Shown: positions 1 through 12,254, counted from the first letter of the stretch. The stretch is DNA of 64,000 nucleotides from Cyclaneusma minus (GCA_037179335.1 JAKZHN010000010.1:441870-505869), one strand, 5' to 3'. Notes: generated by a model not told the origin, from the letters alone. Numbers and translations: made by a program.

Positions 1-1573
1 GGGATTCGGATGTCCCACAAGCAGGCAAGTCGCCGGCTTGGAGTCGCCATCTTGACTACTCTGGAGTCTGGCCGCAGGGAATGTTGTGGGAATGTGGCTC
101 TCCACTTCGACGCTCGTGTTAGCCGTCGCGGACAGGTGCAGATGCTTTGCATCGGGTAGACGAGCCGGCCGCGTCGCATTGGCGGCTTGAGTTGAAGATC
201 GGTGCAAAGATCGGGGAAGCAGCTGCTATAGGCCAGATTCCCAGCTCCGGAGCCGGCGGGGGTTGGTTCAGCTTGGGGCGCTCGTACGATGGAATTGTAA
301 CTTGTACCTCGTATCAAGTCTACGTCTTTTTCAAATTCATCCCGCTGATGTCTCCGTCGTCTCCGTAGTGTGGACGATTGAGGTCAGAGCTTTGTCGCAC
401 CTGTGCGACTTGGGGCACGTGGGGCAGAGCTCATGACAACACTGCTGGACCCGGGAACCTGGGTGCTGGAATCGACTTGGCTTTTGGAGGAACGGAACGG
501 GCGGGGCGCCACGACCATGTCCTTGGGACAGCCATAGATTCACAGGCCGGAGATGGGAGGGGGATGTTGGACGGTGATAGGCCTGGAGTGGAACGGGTGG
601 TGTCTCAAATGGCGATTGTGCGGTGAAGTAGCCCGCCTTAGCGGGGGATTAGTAACAGAGCCAACTACTGCACTACATGCGATTATTTGAATTATTCGCA
701 ACGATAGCACGGCGTGACGAGAAGCTCGCTGCGCAGAATACTACTCAGTCCTCAAAAGCACCAAGGTGGGTCGGACCAAGGTCAGCTGTGTTGACAGGAC
801 GTGACGACATCCATGTTGTGGGCATTCAAGTCATCCGAGAATAGTAGCGCTCGAGGCATCCAAGGACAGTGGCGACAAGGGCATACATCTCGGCGAGAAG
901 ATCAAGGTGGAGCTCCTTCTCTACTCGTCCCAGCTTTATTGAGCTTCAATGTTGTTATCCCGTCCTGCGACTTCCACGGCAGTGTTGCAAGTGTTGCATC
1001 TCAGATGTGCGCATCCGCTTTGCACCATCACCTTCGCTTCCACTTACTGGAAGGCGAAAGGAGGATCGAGGGAGAAAGTCAAGGGCAGGTAACAGCATGC
1101 GTCTCTGTCGTCGACATGGAATTCCATTTCTTCAATTCGGAGTCACCCCATGTCCGATCCCACTTCAGTTCCACTGTTTCCAATGTTGTATTTCCAGGGT
1201 CTTCAAATCATCAGATGCTGCCGGCAGCCGTCCGTTGACAAATATCCGCTCCCGAAGCTGGAATCGCCTAGGGAGCCTACCCCGCGAGCTACTAAATGGA
1301 GCGATGCCTTTTCCATTGCAAAGCCCACAATTGGTCGGTGGCCCGCCCAATTTCGGCCTATAGCTGCGAGAAATATGTGCAAGAGCCGGGGAGAGTTGGA
1401 CCTGCTCCTGTCTGCTATCGATAAAACTTTTCTTTCTCATGAACCAATCGCTCCAGAGTAGAGTACAGCACGGCTCGACACATTTCCCACTTTCCCACTT
1501 TCCCACTGCTCGCTTCGACTTAAGGGGCAACTTGACAAGTCTACGACTCTCCTTTCTATACTCTGCAGTCAAG
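1..1573. other. intergenic, no supported gene
   Basis: No reading frame here resembles a known protein; the ORFs are short and overlap one another on both strands. The last part is presumably the promoter and leader of the P450 gene. It includes three tandem copies of an 8-bp unit, tttcccac, at 1483-1506, about 70 bp before the start codon. Confidence 0.5.
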
Positions 1574-3800
1574 ATGACCCCCCCTTTAGAGTCGTGGGTA
1601 ACGGCCAACCCCCTCAAGCTGGCTGGCTACAGCTTGCTAGCCAGCCTGATTTACATGCTTGGATTGGCCATCTATCGCCTGTACTTCCACCCCCTCCGCC
1701 ACTTTCCCGGTCCACGCCTAGCTGCTGCCACTCGGTGGTACGAGTTCTATTACGATGTCGTATGTAATGGCCAATACGTGAGACGGTTCCCCGCCTATCA
1801 CCAGAAGTACGGTACGGGAGACCCACTGGATCTTGTGTAACAGATCTAAAGTCCCTACATGTACCCGCTCTCCTTTCCCCTGAACCTCCTTACTGACGCC
1901 AAAACCAGGTCCGGTCGTTCGAATCTCTCCACATCATCTGCATGTGGCTGACTATGACTTCTACCATAAGTACGTCCTGTCGTGCTTGCCACCAAGGTAC
2001 GAGGCTAATCCTCGTAAAGAGTCTTCAACCAGAAGGGATCGTTTCTCAAGGCTCCGGAGTTCTATGCTAGCATTGGCATTCCAGAGTCTTTGGCTACTCT
2101 GATCGACCCTGTGAAGCACAAGATACACCGGGCGGTCATTAGTCCTTTGTTCTCAGTCCAGTCCATGAATAAGTTCGAGGACTCAATCGCCCCCTTAATC
2201 GAGAAGGTCGTTGCTCTTACGCAGCTTTGTGAGAAAGATGGAAAGTCGATTAATATGTCAACGCTTATGCGTTGCTTTACTGTAATTACTCTTTAATTAC
2301 AACCCCTCTATGATCAATTCGGCTGATCTTCCATACAGGTTGATATCACATCTCTAAGTGTTTTTGGTCGTTCAATAGACCTACTCGAGTCTGTTGACAC
2401 CGACATCAAGAAACCACAATTCATGGTTGATGTGGACCTGTTCACCGAGAAAATCATGTTCATGAAGCACTTCCCCTTCCTGAACACGTTGGCTCTCAGC
2501 CTTCCTGACAGCGTATCCTCTTACTTCGCACCCGGATATATCAATTTTCGCAAGGTACACCTTTTTCTTAAATTTCAATTCATCTAGTCCCAGGTCATGT
2601 CCCTTGCAGTCCCTATATTCTCACTCCTTTTATTTAGATTATCCATGCCTCTATCCCCGAAAAGAGCCTCTATTTCTCTCATCATCTCAACATCAACATC
2701 TAACCCCTCCCAGTGGTCCGAACGCCAACTCGTCAGCACGCAAAACCGCCGTGCCAAGGGCATCTTCCAGACTGAATCCGGCATCACCACAGCCTTCGAC
2801 TACATCCTCGACCCAACCGCAGCTAAGAACTATGTCGTCCCCGACAAGCAAGCCCTGATCGATATGGCCTTCTTCCTCCTCATCGCCGGCAGCGACACGA
2901 CCGCCGCACCCCTATCATGGGCCATGTTCTACCTCGCCACCCGCCCCGGCGACGTAGCCAAGATCCGCGCCGAGTTGAGAGACGTCCCCAGAAATGAGCA
3001 CGGTGCTTTTACGCATCACAACATTTGCAACCTGCCGTACTTGGTATGATTCTACCTTGTCCCTTTCGCCCTGTAGCATCCAAACCCTAGAATATACCCT
3101 GAGCTCGGACGCAAATCTGCTAACCCCTTTGTCAAAAACCATAGACAGCATTTATCGAAGAACTCCTTCGTTTCAAAGCCGGCATCCCCGGCCCCCTTCC
3201 GCGCATCGTCCCAGCCGGCGGCGTTGAATACCGCGGCCAACATATCCCTGCGCAAACTACAGTCTCCGTCTCCTCCGCCTTACTGCACACTGACGCGTCT
3301 GTCTTTGACTCACCCCATACTTTCGACCCAACGCGCTTCCTTGGGAAACCAGGCAAAGAGCTCGCGCAGAAATATAACATTGTTTTCTCGCGCGGAACAA
3401 GAGCTTGTCTTGGTCTCAAGTACGTCATTGTTCAGCTTCTACTGAATCATTCTCCAGCCTTGACTTCAAATTTCGTCAATCCCGTCTCTGCCCAGGGGCC
3501 GGAACCCCCAATGGCCCCTTCTCTTCTCCAAATTTCCACTTCCCACTTCCGCCCCCAGCGTTGAATCCACCCTCCCATTTTTCTTGGAACCTTCTTGGTT
3601 GACAGGAAGGTGCGACTAACGAGAACAAAAACAGACTCGCATATCTAGAACTCTACCTCGTAATCGCCACCATAGTCGAAAACTTCGATCTGATGCTCGA
3701 TACCGAGCAGCCCCTCGACGAGCACGTCACCTGGCGTGACCATGGCGTGCTGACTTTTGATGGAGATGTGGTTGTGCGAGCTTCTATGCGCAAGTCGTGA
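1574..3800 (+). CDS. cytochrome P450 monooxygenase (trichodiene-oxygenase-like)
   Basis: Haem-thiolate monooxygenase, probably anchored in the ER and fed by NADPH-P450 reductase; the substrate is unknown. Proposed exons are 1574-1811, 1909-1969, 2020-2281, 2339-2554, 2714-3043, 3145-3419 and 3635-3800. They total 1548 nt (515 aa) with consistent phases. Residues about 15-35 form a membrane anchor followed by the proline hinge FPGP (44-47). The I-helix motif AGSDTT is at about 317-322, the K-helix ExxR (EELLR) at about 374-378, and the haem loop FSRGTRACLG at 450-459 with ligand Cys about 457. The fourth intron (159 bp) was placed so that the frame runs from ...NFRK into WSERQL; earlier acceptors give either a stop or non-P450 sequence. 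The N-terminal style recalls fungal proteins annotated as trichodiene oxygenase, but no terpene cluster surrounds it. Family call is secure; substrate is not. Confidence 0.93.
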
Positions 3801-5931
3801 TCATTTGGGATATCTGGTATGATTTATGCAGTCGGGAGGATATTCTGATATGGATATTGGCTTTGACAATGATTAGCAACTTCCCTACTGACTAGAATCA
3901 TCCCGAACAATCGGGAACCTGACGAAGGATTGAAAACTTTCCAAACAATCAAATACTGTTCAAATTAGTAGAGACTTCTCGAATGATCAGAGACTTCTCG
4001 GGTGGTCAGAAACCTCCCAAGTCATAAGCAGCGTCTCAACCCACCTTACAAGTACCAAACCACGATTCACGTCACAGCAAGAAGAAGGAACACGTTGTAC
4101 GAATTTATCATTCTCATCTTCATAATCCTAGCTTTTCCGTCGTACACACGCCAACCCCCAGATTCGTAAGATGCTCTCGTCCGTAGAACGATCTCGTCGC
4201 AAAATCTAAAGATCAGACGGCGGGCAAACAGGTCAGACGAATAAAGTGGTGGGGGCTTCTGAGCAACCGCCGGCAGGCCTCTCAAGCGGTAGATTTGCGG
4301 AGAATCGATTTCCAAATCTTCGCGTGAGAGCAAATTTGTTGACCGAGAGGAAAAAGAGGTACTGGTGACGACTAGACGACCAAAAGATAAACTGGGCGCG
4401 GAGATCGGGCTTACCTAGGTAGCAACGGGCTGATTTGCGGAAGAGCGCACGACGAAGCTCTCGAGGACCATCATGATGGCGAAGTTGTCGGTTGTTGTGT
4501 GGAGGAGGAAGCAGGAGTAACAGCAGCTGTTTTATAGAAGAGAAAAGGGGTCCCCCCACACTTTATAGTAGTGCGCATCCTTCCCCCTCACCTCAGCTTC
4601 ACCCGACCAACTCCCGGACTGCAGCCACTAGCGCGCCGTGCCTGAATACAAACACCCTTCGAATCTCCCCTCCTCTCGACTCTTCTTCTCTCACAAACAA
4701 TGATGCTCGCCACCCCAAGAACGGGGTAGTCGACCGGACTCCGGAGCAAGTGCTAGCACACGTTTGATCCTCAAATCAAGATTCCAATCGGAGAGTTGCA
4801 AGTGGAACGAGAAGGGGGTAGAGACTCGGGGGATAGATCAGGAGCCGGGGAAGGGATTAGCCACCGGAGGTGGGATTAGGAGCCGGGGAAGGGGCTAAAA
4901 GCTGGGGAGGGAACAGGTTCCTAGTCCGTCTCCTTCTCCTTGATGTACAACTATCGAAGCTGTCGAAGCTGTCGAAGCAGAAAAGCTTACGTGGGCGTTG
5001 GTGTAGACTTGGATATCGCGAAAAGCCTTGATATTGTGGGTTGGGAGTCTGCGGGTCTGAAAGAACGGAAACGTGAGAGGATCGAAGAAGGCATTTATAG
5101 GGAGTTTGAAGAGGGAGTTGGGAGTTGGGGCCTTTGTTGTCGCTAAGCGGGTTTGGTGGAGGTTGCGGTAGTCGAGGTGAGGAAGACGTCAATGTGAAGA
5201 AAACGTCAAGGTGAGGAGGATCTCGGACAGGGAAGTAAAAGTTGTCGGACAAGGTTTGAGCGAGTACAAGCAAACCGTGAGTACCCTTTCCGCTCACCTC
5301 GCTCCTAGAAGATAACTCTCTGCCATTGTCCTGTAACTCCTTTTTTCTTAGGGCTTTTGAGATAGGTATTCATAGACGCCTCGGTCATTCACGCCAGGTC
5401 CTTGACGTACGTCCCGTTCTACCCGGGCTAGGACGGTCCGATGGAAAAGGGGTAGAATTCACATAGGAGTCTTCTCATCGGGGTTTGGGCTGGAAAACAG
5501 ATGGAGCTACCTCGGCAGGAGCCGCAAGGGCCCAGACCGGGTCAGCTGAGCATCGCTGCCGTTGCCTGGCGAGTGGCGATGGCGACTGACGCGAGGGTTA
5601 AGCACGGGTTCGACTGGAGTTGAGGCCCTGGAGGTATGTTGGGGCGGTGCCGGCGTCGCAGTCGGCTGAGTGACGTGAGTCGTGCCGGAGCTGGGGACTC
5701 CCCGCAACACGCGCGCACCATACTTAGCTATGATTTGAGCCTCTTACTCACTCCGTTCCGCTAAGTACATGTAGTCTCACCAGACGTTTTGGACGCGGTC
5801 GCGCCGAGGCGAAGTCTTTTTTTCTCAAACTCTGGCCGACAGAATCCTCGCTCGGCGGACCAGGCTAGGCCTCAGGTAGGGTCTCTGCCAATCCTGAGCC
5901 TTTATTTCGTTGTCTCGGCCTCTCTTTCCTG
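3801..5931. other. intergenic with degenerate repeats
   Basis: No gene is supported. The stretch holds a degenerate 19-bp array (3894-4025, listed separately) and imperfect duplications of agccggggaaggg around 4840-4905. It also has a 9-bp repeat (gtcgaagct) near 4955-4980 and two acgtcaaggtgagg-like copies around 5180-5215. Short minus-strand ORFs at 4067-4559 have no recognisable similarity. Confidence 0.5.
3894..4025. repeat. degenerate tandem repeat, about 19-bp period
   Basis: About seven diverged units of 18-20 bp follow each other. The clearest are agagacttctcgaatgatc and agagacttctcgggtggtc (3970-4007), followed by agaaacctcccaagtcata. Earlier units at 3894-3969 keep the period but are more diverged. 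It lies just 3' of the P450 gene and has the same period as the array at 17401-17636. Confidence 0.7.
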
Positions 5932-6279
5932 GTGCGGGTATCCACACCGTATCCGCATTTCCTTCAAAAAGGTCCGCCAGCTGCGCCCTTAGTCGTGTGC
6001 GCCTGCGAATGCTATTCTGGGCAAGCACGGTCAACACGACTACATAGGGACTTTAATTCTTACGACGGGACTCGACGACTCGACGACGCGACGACTCCCA
6101 GACATACCCATTTGGCCGTCGATGACCCATCTCCAGATATATGTTTTTTGGCATCGCTCATTCTTGCTAGCCCTCCCATTCTTCCCGGCGACCAGCTTTG
6201 CAGCAGTCTGGAAGCGTCTGTCGCTACTTCCGCTACCGCTTGCCGCATCTGCACGCGCTCATCGGAGCGGTGCCTATGC

Positions 6280-8358
6280 ATGGCCGGAATGGAACAGGCC
6301 ACTCGAGTTATATCCGACCTCCAGGACAAATTGGCACATCTCAACCAGCGCGTCGCTGAGTACCAGAAGGATGTGTGCAAGGAATTCCAGCGCTACGCCG
6401 ATTCTGTGTTGCGCGACCTGCCCGACGACGTGACCGAGACCGTTCTCGATGCTGTTGCGAGGTCCATGGACTGCTACCCGGCTTTGAACAACAAAGACTT
6501 TGTGGAAGCTCACCGCAGCTCGAGTACCACTGGCTCGCCAAAGCCAAGCTCTTTGACGCCTGAAACGCCGACCGCAGCTTCCGCCCCAGCCCCCCACGAT
6601 GGGACACACCAGAGTCCACCCGAGCGTGAAGGAGAACTCGCCGGCTTTTTAATGCCGCCCTACCTGCCATTACTCGACACCTCTGCCCCGGTCGCTGCTG
6701 CAGCTACGCGGGGCAAAGGTCCAGATGTCGATGCCGATGACAGCAATGACACGAGCTCGAGAAATTCGCCCGCCATATCTCCCCAGGTGCAACCGCGCCG
6801 ACCAACACCTCCTCTCCCAAGAAGAAGGAACACAGACGAGGTATCGGTGAATTCAAATGGTAGCGATGGAACAACTCGTCGAAGTGCCTTGCGAGGCTCG
6901 TCCAGCTCCTCAAAGATCCACAGCCCACGTCGAGTACGTTTTGAACTTGAGGGCACAGAGTTCCCGACCACATCCTCGCCGCAATTTTCTGGGCCTCCGA
7001 TCCAGCCAAAAGTTCCGATCATACTGGGGATGGACGATTCGGACGATGAAGATGGTGCAACACAGATTGAGGACATCGACGATCCATCGCCGCCGCCACC
7101 AAAGAGGATATCATCGTCACAGGCGCTGAGAAAGTTGTCACGGAGTCCGTTAGACACGAGCGAGACACAATGGACTACAGTGCAGGCTCCGCCTGACGGC
7201 TCCCCCTCGATACCCATAGGGACTGCTTCATCCACGGGGAAGCCAGTACTTTCAGAAGACGAGAGGGACGATACGGACTCTGATCCGCCTAACACAACAC
7301 AGGTAGCATCTAACAATATGCTTGGTCTAGCGCCCATGTCTTCCTCGCGATCAAGAACGCCGAGCCCGCTCGCCAACAAGGGACCAAAGCCAGAAAAGCG
7401 TTCCAAGTTCGATCTGCAAGATAGTGATGACGAGGAAACCAATCCTCCGGACGATATGCCCCCTTTAACCGCTATGAAACCAAAACGCGACTACGTCCCA
7501 GTCATTTCGCCCAAAAATCCTCTATCTCCCATCCCCGAGCCCCCCAAGACCTCTGCCTCCCCCGCAAAATCCCCCTCATTACCCACCCGTCCCAAACAGC
7601 CTCCCCGCCCCTCCTCGCCTAGCAAGAAAAAGCCAACCTTCAGTCTCGGCAGCGACACCGAAGACTCCGACGTCGCCTCTTCGCCCGCCGCACCACCCCG
7701 CCCACGCATCCCCAACATGTCCGAGCTCAAAATCGAAGATCTCGAGTCTGAAGAAGAAACCGAATTCTTCCCCATGGACGAATCGGTCCCCAAAACGCAA
7801 AACGTGCGACCCCGACGCGCCCCTTCACCCGACGACCCCATCCCCTCCTCGCTCTCCGACACCGAGTCCAGGACGCAGCAAAAAAAGCCCGCTTCGGCAC
7901 TAAGTTCCGGGCTAAGCAAATACGCATCGTCACCAGCTGTTAATATCAACATGTCGGGGAGTCTGAATAGGGATAATCCGGCGCTGACGAATGATGCGTT
8001 GACGAGGCCTAGGAAAGGAAGTATTGTGCATCCGTTCCAGGAGCCGATCGTGAGTCCGCAGGTGCATGCGACGGCAGCGAGTTTGGGGAATATGAATAGT
8101 TTTGTGGGGAGCTTGGACGGGAGGAGTGGTGTTGATGCGACGGATATGAATTCTTACCGTGCTAGTGGTGCAGGGGCTGGCAGTTACCGCACTGGCCAGG
8201 GAAGTTACAGAGGCGGGGGAAGTTACAGAGGTGGGAGTCTTGGGGGTCCAAGTAGTTTGAGAGATGGTGGTGATGGACCGAGGAGTTTGAGTGAGAGGAT
8301 GATGATGGAGGAGGCGGCGAAGCAACATGGTGGTGGAGAGGATAGCGATGAGGGCTAG
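6280..8358 (+). CDS. low-complexity acidic/Ser-Pro-rich protein, function unknown
   Basis: Single-exon gene of 692 aa if it starts at ATG 6280 (MAGMEQATRV). The frame stays open upstream to an ATG at 5932, which would add 116 residues. The later start is preferred because the upstream residues look like translated leader and the predicted coiled coil begins right after it. Residues about 5-45 are helical and coiled-coil-like. The rest is disordered, rich in Ser, Pro and Asp, with recurring acidic clusters such as DDSDDED, QDSDDEE and SDTEDSD that resemble casein-kinase-2 targets. Basic Ser-Pro patches lie between them. The tail has a Gly/Ser/Tyr-rich segment (GSYRGGGSYRGG) and ends in ERMMMEEAAKQ plus acidic residues. 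I do not recognise the family; a scaffold or chromosome/cytoskeleton role is only a guess. Confidence 0.75.
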   Translation: MAGMEQATRVISDLQDKLAHLNQRVAEYQKDVCKEFQRYADSVLRDLPDDVTETVLDAVARSMDCYPALNNKDFVEAHRSSSTTGSPKPSSLTPETPTAASAPAPHDGTHQSPPEREGELAGFLMPPYLPLLDTSAPVAAAATRGKGPDVDADDSNDTSSRNSPAISPQVQPRRPTPPLPRRRNTDEVSVNSNGSDGTTRRSALRGSSSSSKIHSPRRVRFELEGTEFPTTSSPQFSGPPIQPKVPIILGMDDSDDEDGATQIEDIDDPSPPPPKRISSSQALRKLSRSPLDTSETQWTTVQAPPDGSPSIPIGTASSTGKPVLSEDERDDTDSDPPNTTQVASNNMLGLAPMSSSRSRTPSPLANKGPKPEKRSKFDLQDSDDEETNPPDDMPPLTAMKPKRDYVPVISPKNPLSPIPEPPKTSASPAKSPSLPTRPKQPPRPSSPSKKKPTFSLGSDTEDSDVASSPAAPPRPRIPNMSELKIEDLESEEETEFFPMDESVPKTQNVRPRRAPSPDDPIPSSLSDTESRTQQKKPASALSSGLSKYASSPAVNINMSGSLNRDNPALTNDALTRPRKGSIVHPFQEPIVSPQVHATAASLGNMNSFVGSLDGRSGVDATDMNSYRASGAGAGSYRTGQGSYRGGGSYRGGSLGGPSSLRDGGDGPRSLSERMMMEEAAKQHGGGEDSDEG

Positions 8359-9275
8359 ACAGCTCTCATCGCTATGCCAGGCCGCCTTATTGAGCCTCCG
8401 TTCAATAAGTGAAGGTTGTGTTATAAGGCCCGGGGAAACTTGCATTTGGCATGGCGGTCTGTGGGTTGCATCTCTGGCGCCGGGGCGGTTCGGAAATTTC
8501 CAATCATTCATTTCTTGTGTATTGTGTGTATCCAGCTTGCTGGGGGCCGGGTGGTAGGCCAAGGCGGGCAGGAAGCATTTGCATTCTTACATTTAGGGTG
8601 GTCTCGTCCAAATTGCGCGCTGGTGGCAAGACAGATGGGTATGGAGCATTTGATTCGATGGTGCCGTGATAAGCAAAAGGGGCTGCCGCTACTCTTCTTT
8701 ATGAGAGACAGGGCAATAGCAGAGCGAAATCGTTTTGATTGTGGACTGTTCTTGTCGTGTCCGAATCTAGTGACCGTGTGACAGTTTCAGTGTCGGTGTG
8801 GGTTACTGGTATGCCCATGGGCTTGATCTGTCGCCCCCGAGTGATCTTGTCGAATGTCAAAGACCCGTCGTAATCAGGAATATTCTTTCGAGAGGATTCT
8901 TAATCGCCAGACTGGGAATTTCGGAATGACTTTGGTTCTAATCATTTGGGATATTTGGATTTTAGGTTTGTTTCATGTTTGGGGCCCAGGATACTCATCA
9001 TTTGTACTGGACTTTATTACGATTTCTGTATGGACGTCTCGACGGCTCCCAACAAGCCGTCCTCGCAACGAATATACCCTCCGTGTACCATTTTCCACCA
9101 TGCATTCCGTCCTCCCATTACTCCCGGGAAGAACCCTCGCTTCTCGTCTCTCATGGTAACCGTAACCAAAGACTTTTTACAGGCAGACTTCTGAATTAAA
9201 CCTATATATTCCGAGACTCAGTTTTCGGCAGCTCCGAGGAGTCAAAAAGTTGCCATTTTAAGCTATTTGAGCAGC
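8359..9275. other. convergent intergenic region
   Basis: Shared 3' region of the acidic-protein gene (+) and the cytochrome b5 reductase gene (-). Only short overlapping ORFs occur and none is recognisable. Probably untranslated and spacer sequence. Confidence 0.5.
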
Positions 9276-10481
9276 TTAGAAAGCAAAGACCTGGTCTTCG
9301 AGCTTGCTGACGGGACGGGCTTTCTCGAAGCCGAGACCCTCGGCGGCCTTCTTCATGGCGCTGATCATGGGCGGGGGTCCGCAGAGCAAAAGTTTGACGT
9401 CGCTGGCAGGCTTTGGAATCCAGTTCTGTATTGACCCATAAATGTTAGCAATCGCTTCCTTGTAGTAGCATTCTTCCAAGCACTGTTGCAAAACAAACGG
9501 CATCTCAAAACTGTGCTGGGGAAGAACAGAACTTACGGAGATCATATCAGGGGTGACGAAGCCAACACCACCAGTCCATCCCTCAGGCGGGTTGTTCAAC
9601 ACATAGTGCACCCTGAAACCCGAATCCTTCGCAGCCAACTCATCCAAATCCTCCTTGAGCAAAATGTCCTCCTTATTCACATTCGCAAAGATCAAGTCAA
9701 CCTCCGTCTTGTCACCCAGCGCACGGCCACGAATGACAGCACGGATAATCTGCAACATAGGGGTAATTCCGGTACCACCTGCAATCATGCCAAAGTGACG
9801 AACCATGTTGGGCTTGTAGACCATGGCGCCCTTGGGACCTTTGACCTTGAGGGTTTGGCCGACTTTGAGAGTCGCCATGTGCTTGGAGATGTTGCCGGTG
9901 GGGTAGGATTTGATCAGGAGGTCGAAGTAGCCGGGCTGGTGGTCGCCGGAGATGGGGGTGTAGGAGCGGACGATTTCTTTTTCGACGGTGTTGCCGTCTT
10001 TGTCGGTTATGGGGAGGGTGGCGGCGATGGAGATGTGTTGGCCGATGGGGAGGCCGAGGATGGATTTGGGGTTGGGGAGGTTGAAGCGGTAGCTATTGGG
10101 GAGATTGTCAGATTGCGTACAGCATCAACATGGCGGCGGAGCTGAGGGGGCTTACATGGCGACATTGTGGGAGATGATGGTCTTCTCCTTGAGCTCGAAC
10201 TCTTGGAAGACGTCAGGTTTGAGGACTGCCTTGACTTCTGCAAACCGTTAGCTACCAGTACTTGGAATGTATCTACCAAGGGCGCAAGGAAGCTCGTGGT
10301 TTCACGTACGGCTGTTGAAGACCTTGTAGCCTCCCAGGAGCAGGGCAACGGCAATCGCATATGGCAGCCAATCCTTCTTCACAATAGCGCAGCCCACGAT
10401 TAACAGGCCCGAAGGGATGTAGATGCCATCAACCATCGCCTTCGTCGTGTAAGGGTTCTGAACACCTGGACCGGCCGACAT
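9276..10481 (-). CDS. cbr1: NADH-cytochrome b5 reductase (microsomal type)
   Basis: FAD enzyme that passes electrons from NADH to cytochrome b5 for sterol and fatty-acid desaturation, anchored in ER or outer mitochondrial membrane. Exons, in minus-strand order, are 10481-10310, 10237-10156, 10092-9537 and 9425-9276. They total 960 nt (319 aa) with matching phases. Residues about 23-52 contain hydrophobic anchor segments. The FAD-binding motif RSYTPIS is followed by the GYFDLLIK strand. The NADH-binding part has GGTGITPM and CGPPPMI, and the protein ends in the family-typical aromatic VFAF. Length and motif order fit yeast Cbr1 and fungal orthologues. It is divergent from the DUF3605 gene, with about 450 bp between start codons. 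Confidence 0.95.
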
Positions 10482-10931
10482 GGTGAGTGATTTCAATTGA
10501 TCGACTATCGCAGGTTTTGTTGAGGTCGAGGGTCGGTGGTTTATTAGGCGCAAGTTCCCCGAAGTCGATTGGCAGAGAGACGATGTTCGGCAATTTGTTG
10601 CTAAAGAATGAAGAAGCTCAAGAACACCTCCAATGCCCCGGCGATATCGAGGTAGTTTCTAGGAAAGGACCCGACGAGAATTCAGGACAAGATGGAGGAT
10701 GAGTTTATTCCCAGCTTCCCACATAATCGTGGGGATTTTAGCTCAACGCACGGGCCATGTCGACTCGGGGTTCAAAATTGCCCGATTTGGTGAGACGATC
10801 CTCCGAGTACGGACGAGGGCCCAATTTAGTTCTTGTTACACCAATACTTTGATTTAAGACTCTGGGACATCTTGGGAGACGGCGAGACGTGGGAGACTTT
10901 CTCGCAGAAGTTAAAAGTCAAGAACAAGAAG
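10482..10931. promoter_or_regulatory. divergent promoter region, cbr1 / DUF3605 gene
   Basis: 450-bp spacer between two divergent start codons, so it must hold both promoters. No clear TATA box was identified. Confidence 0.5.
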
Positions 10932-11952
10932 ATGGCGGCGTCCTTGTCGATCCCGGAGAAGGTTGATGAAAGCCCAGTCAAGCCCGCTGCCTCATTCCCC
11001 CTGAATGAGACCGATCTCTGGGTCTTGGGACAGACAGACGAAGAGTTTCACTCCCACGACTGGGAGGAGTTGAGGGAAATCATAGGTTTGTGCTTGTGGG
11101 TTTCTTGTTAATTTCCGTCAATTTCTCTGTGGACATAAAAGACGCCTCTCCATGATACAGGCTCCAGATGAATGACAATCTGCTCTACGCTGTCCATTTT
11201 AGATGCTTTCGATTTCCCTAAATTCGTCCCAAACAATTCATTGGAATTCTAGTTTCTGTATCCCTTGATCTTTCCTACCACTTGAACACACCCCCTTTTC
11301 CTTTCCCACACCTGGCTAAGACCCCGTCTTCAAAGCATCCAACAATCTCTCCACTCTCAAACGCAAGCCCTCCTCCCTCCGCCTCTACATCCAATGGACC
11401 ACAGCCGTTGTCGCCAAATACGGCACCGTCACATCCTACATTCTCCAAAACCGCCTCCACTGGCCTCCACCTCCCTACTTCGCCCATAACCCCGACTCCA
11501 CCAATTCGAACCATCCACCAAATGCAGTATACCACTCCCCAACCCCCTTCGCCGACCCCCGCGACTTCAGCATCCTCCGCAATGACTGGCCCTACGCCCT
11601 CTCCCCCGGCATAACTCACCTAGTCGTCTGGAGCAAAACGCCCATTGCCACTGATCCGGATACGGGTGACGTGACACCGGAAAGCCGAAGTATCATTCAG
11701 GATTTTGTGGAAAGAACCTTTGTTCAAAGACTAAGAAGAGATGATGGCAAAGATGGCGATAAGGGGCTGGTGGACTTGGAGGGTTTGGGAAAAGCGGAGG
11801 ATAGGGTGCTCTGGTTTAAAAACTGGACTAAGCTGCAGAGTGTGAGGGCGCTGGAACATGTACATGTGCTGGTAAGGGGTGTGGGGGAGGGGCTGTTGGA
11901 GGAGTGGACGGGGGAGGGGAAGAGGGTGGTGGATGATGTTGAGGCTGTGTGA
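10932..11952 (+). CDS. DUF3605 protein (N-acetylglucosamine-induced protein 1-like)
   Basis: Fungal protein of the DUF3605 family, whose Candida member is named for induction by N-acetylglucosamine; its biochemical role is unknown. Exons 10932-11085 and 11336-11952 join in phase (771 nt, 256 aa) across a 250-bp intron. The start MAASLSIPEKV was chosen over an in-frame ATG at 10833 because family similarity begins only near TDLWVLGQTDEEF. Family hallmarks are visible: TDEEFHSHDWEELREII, the LKRKPS segment, ILRNDWPYALSPGITHLV, VVWSKTPI, and RVLWFKNWTKLQSVRALEH followed by HVLVR. The family call rests on remembered similarity of these blocks. Confidence 0.88.
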
Positions 11953-12254
11953 TAATGTGTCGGGGGACAAGGAGCTGAGGTTTCTAAATTTATGGAAGAT
12001 GCAGGATGAGAACCGAGCGTTCTGAGAAGGGATTTGGAAGATGACTACAGCTGGACAACTCAGACCCTAGATTGTGTGAGTCCGGAGCAGGGGCTAACGA
12101 GGGGAAAAGGGGAAAAATATAATGAAAGACCAGAGATCTGCAACCCAAAGCTTAGAAGCACCTAGTGCCTGTTGTAGCAGAATCGGGAACAAAATCCCAG
12201 TTTCTAGACGATCTAACTCCGGCAAACTGCTCAGGGGTATATAAGAAATGCTCA
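11953..12254. other. convergent intergenic spacer
   Basis: About 300 bp between the stop codons of the DUF3605 gene (+) and the Snd2-like gene (-). Nothing coding is seen; it presumably holds both 3' ends. Confidence 0.5.

Noticed and set aside
2587..2713. Apparent stop codon and frame break in the P450 before WSERQL
   Set aside because: Using the acceptor at 2711-2713 gives a 159-bp intron, keeps the phase and joins conserved P450 sequence, so no pseudogene is needed.
4067..4559. Two overlapping minus-strand ORFs that could be spliced into a small gene
   Set aside because: No recognisable domain, no convincing start context, and sequence rich in simple motifs.
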